Assembly (NCBI GenBank): GCA_910579435.1
Contig: CAJTVF010000045.1
Span: forward strand, 1 to 19,837
Source of the DNA: an uncultured Oscillibacter sp.
Lineage (GTDB): Bacteria > Bacillota > Clostridia > Oscillospirales > Oscillospiraceae
DNA: 19,837 nt
Reading direction: 5' to 3'
Below the pieces are notes generated by a model that saw only the letters and a list, made by a program, of their open reading frames with translations, was not told the origin of the DNA and searched no databases. This document shows, piece by piece, positions 19,814-19,837 of the stretch. Numbering within the stretch: the first letter of the stretch is position 1; each line of letters opens with the position of its first letter. Position numbers and translations under genes: made by a program.

Positions 19814-19837
19814 TGCAAGAAAATTTCAAGGAAAATC

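Overview
The window is a GC-rich chromosomal segment of a spore-forming member of the Clostridia. The likely placement is near the Oscillospiraceae (Flavonifractor/Intestinimonas-like). This is inferred from the high GC, strong Shine-Dalgarno sites, a SpoIID sporulation protein, a T-box leader, Firmicute-type L33 and L28, an L10 leader and hexameric glutamate dehydrogenase. It is mostly ordinary core genome. There is no prophage, CRISPR array, rRNA or tRNA, and one small mobile insertion.

Layout. (1) 147-2667, minus strand: a translation/secretion operon rpmG-secE-nusG-rplK-rplA from a near-consensus promoter to an intrinsic terminator, with unusually structured spacers around rplK. (2) 2749-3067, plus: rpmB (L28) alone with its own promoter and terminator. 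(3) 3195-8281, minus: spoIID-queA-DHFR-like-TfoX C-terminal-like-tgt, then a class I methyltransferase. The two queuosine genes flank two small accessory genes. (4) 8391-10706, plus: asd and dapA, the lysine/diaminopimelate entry. They are separated by a structured RNA with an intrinsic terminator that looks like an unassigned riboswitch or attenuator. (5) 10711-11907, minus: an orphan lipoprotein. (6) 12044-13235, plus: rplJ-rplL with a perfect promoter and a recognisable L10 autoregulatory leader, detached from rplK-rplA. (7) 13301-15128: ruvX (plus) convergent with gdhA (minus). (8) 15129-16365: a 407-base intergenic region with three candidate promoters, then an XRE regulator carrying a glycine-phased pentapeptide repeat domain. 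(9) 16364-18726: a DUF5662 protein, an unidentified 146-aa protein, a 59-aa Cys-rich membrane protein overlapping the tail of a TetR gene, and a divergent YciI-like gene behind an operator-like palindrome. (10) 18731-19813: a GNAT acetyltransferase gene broken in codon 6 by a 159-bp hairpin-forming MITE-like element, then a T-box leader (specifier apparently GCC, alanine) before an unrecognised short ORF in a stretch of falling GC.

How the parts work together. Ribosomal genes are controlled in three blocks (L33-SecE-NusG-L11-L1, L28, L10-L12), each with its own promoter. The queuosine block makes the modified tRNA wobble base. The asd-dapA block feeds lysine and peptidoglycan synthesis and is probably gated by RNA attenuation. 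The most unusual items are the asd-dapA leader RNA, the MITE insertion whose removal restores the acetyltransferase frame, and the multi-hairpin rplK-rplA spacer.
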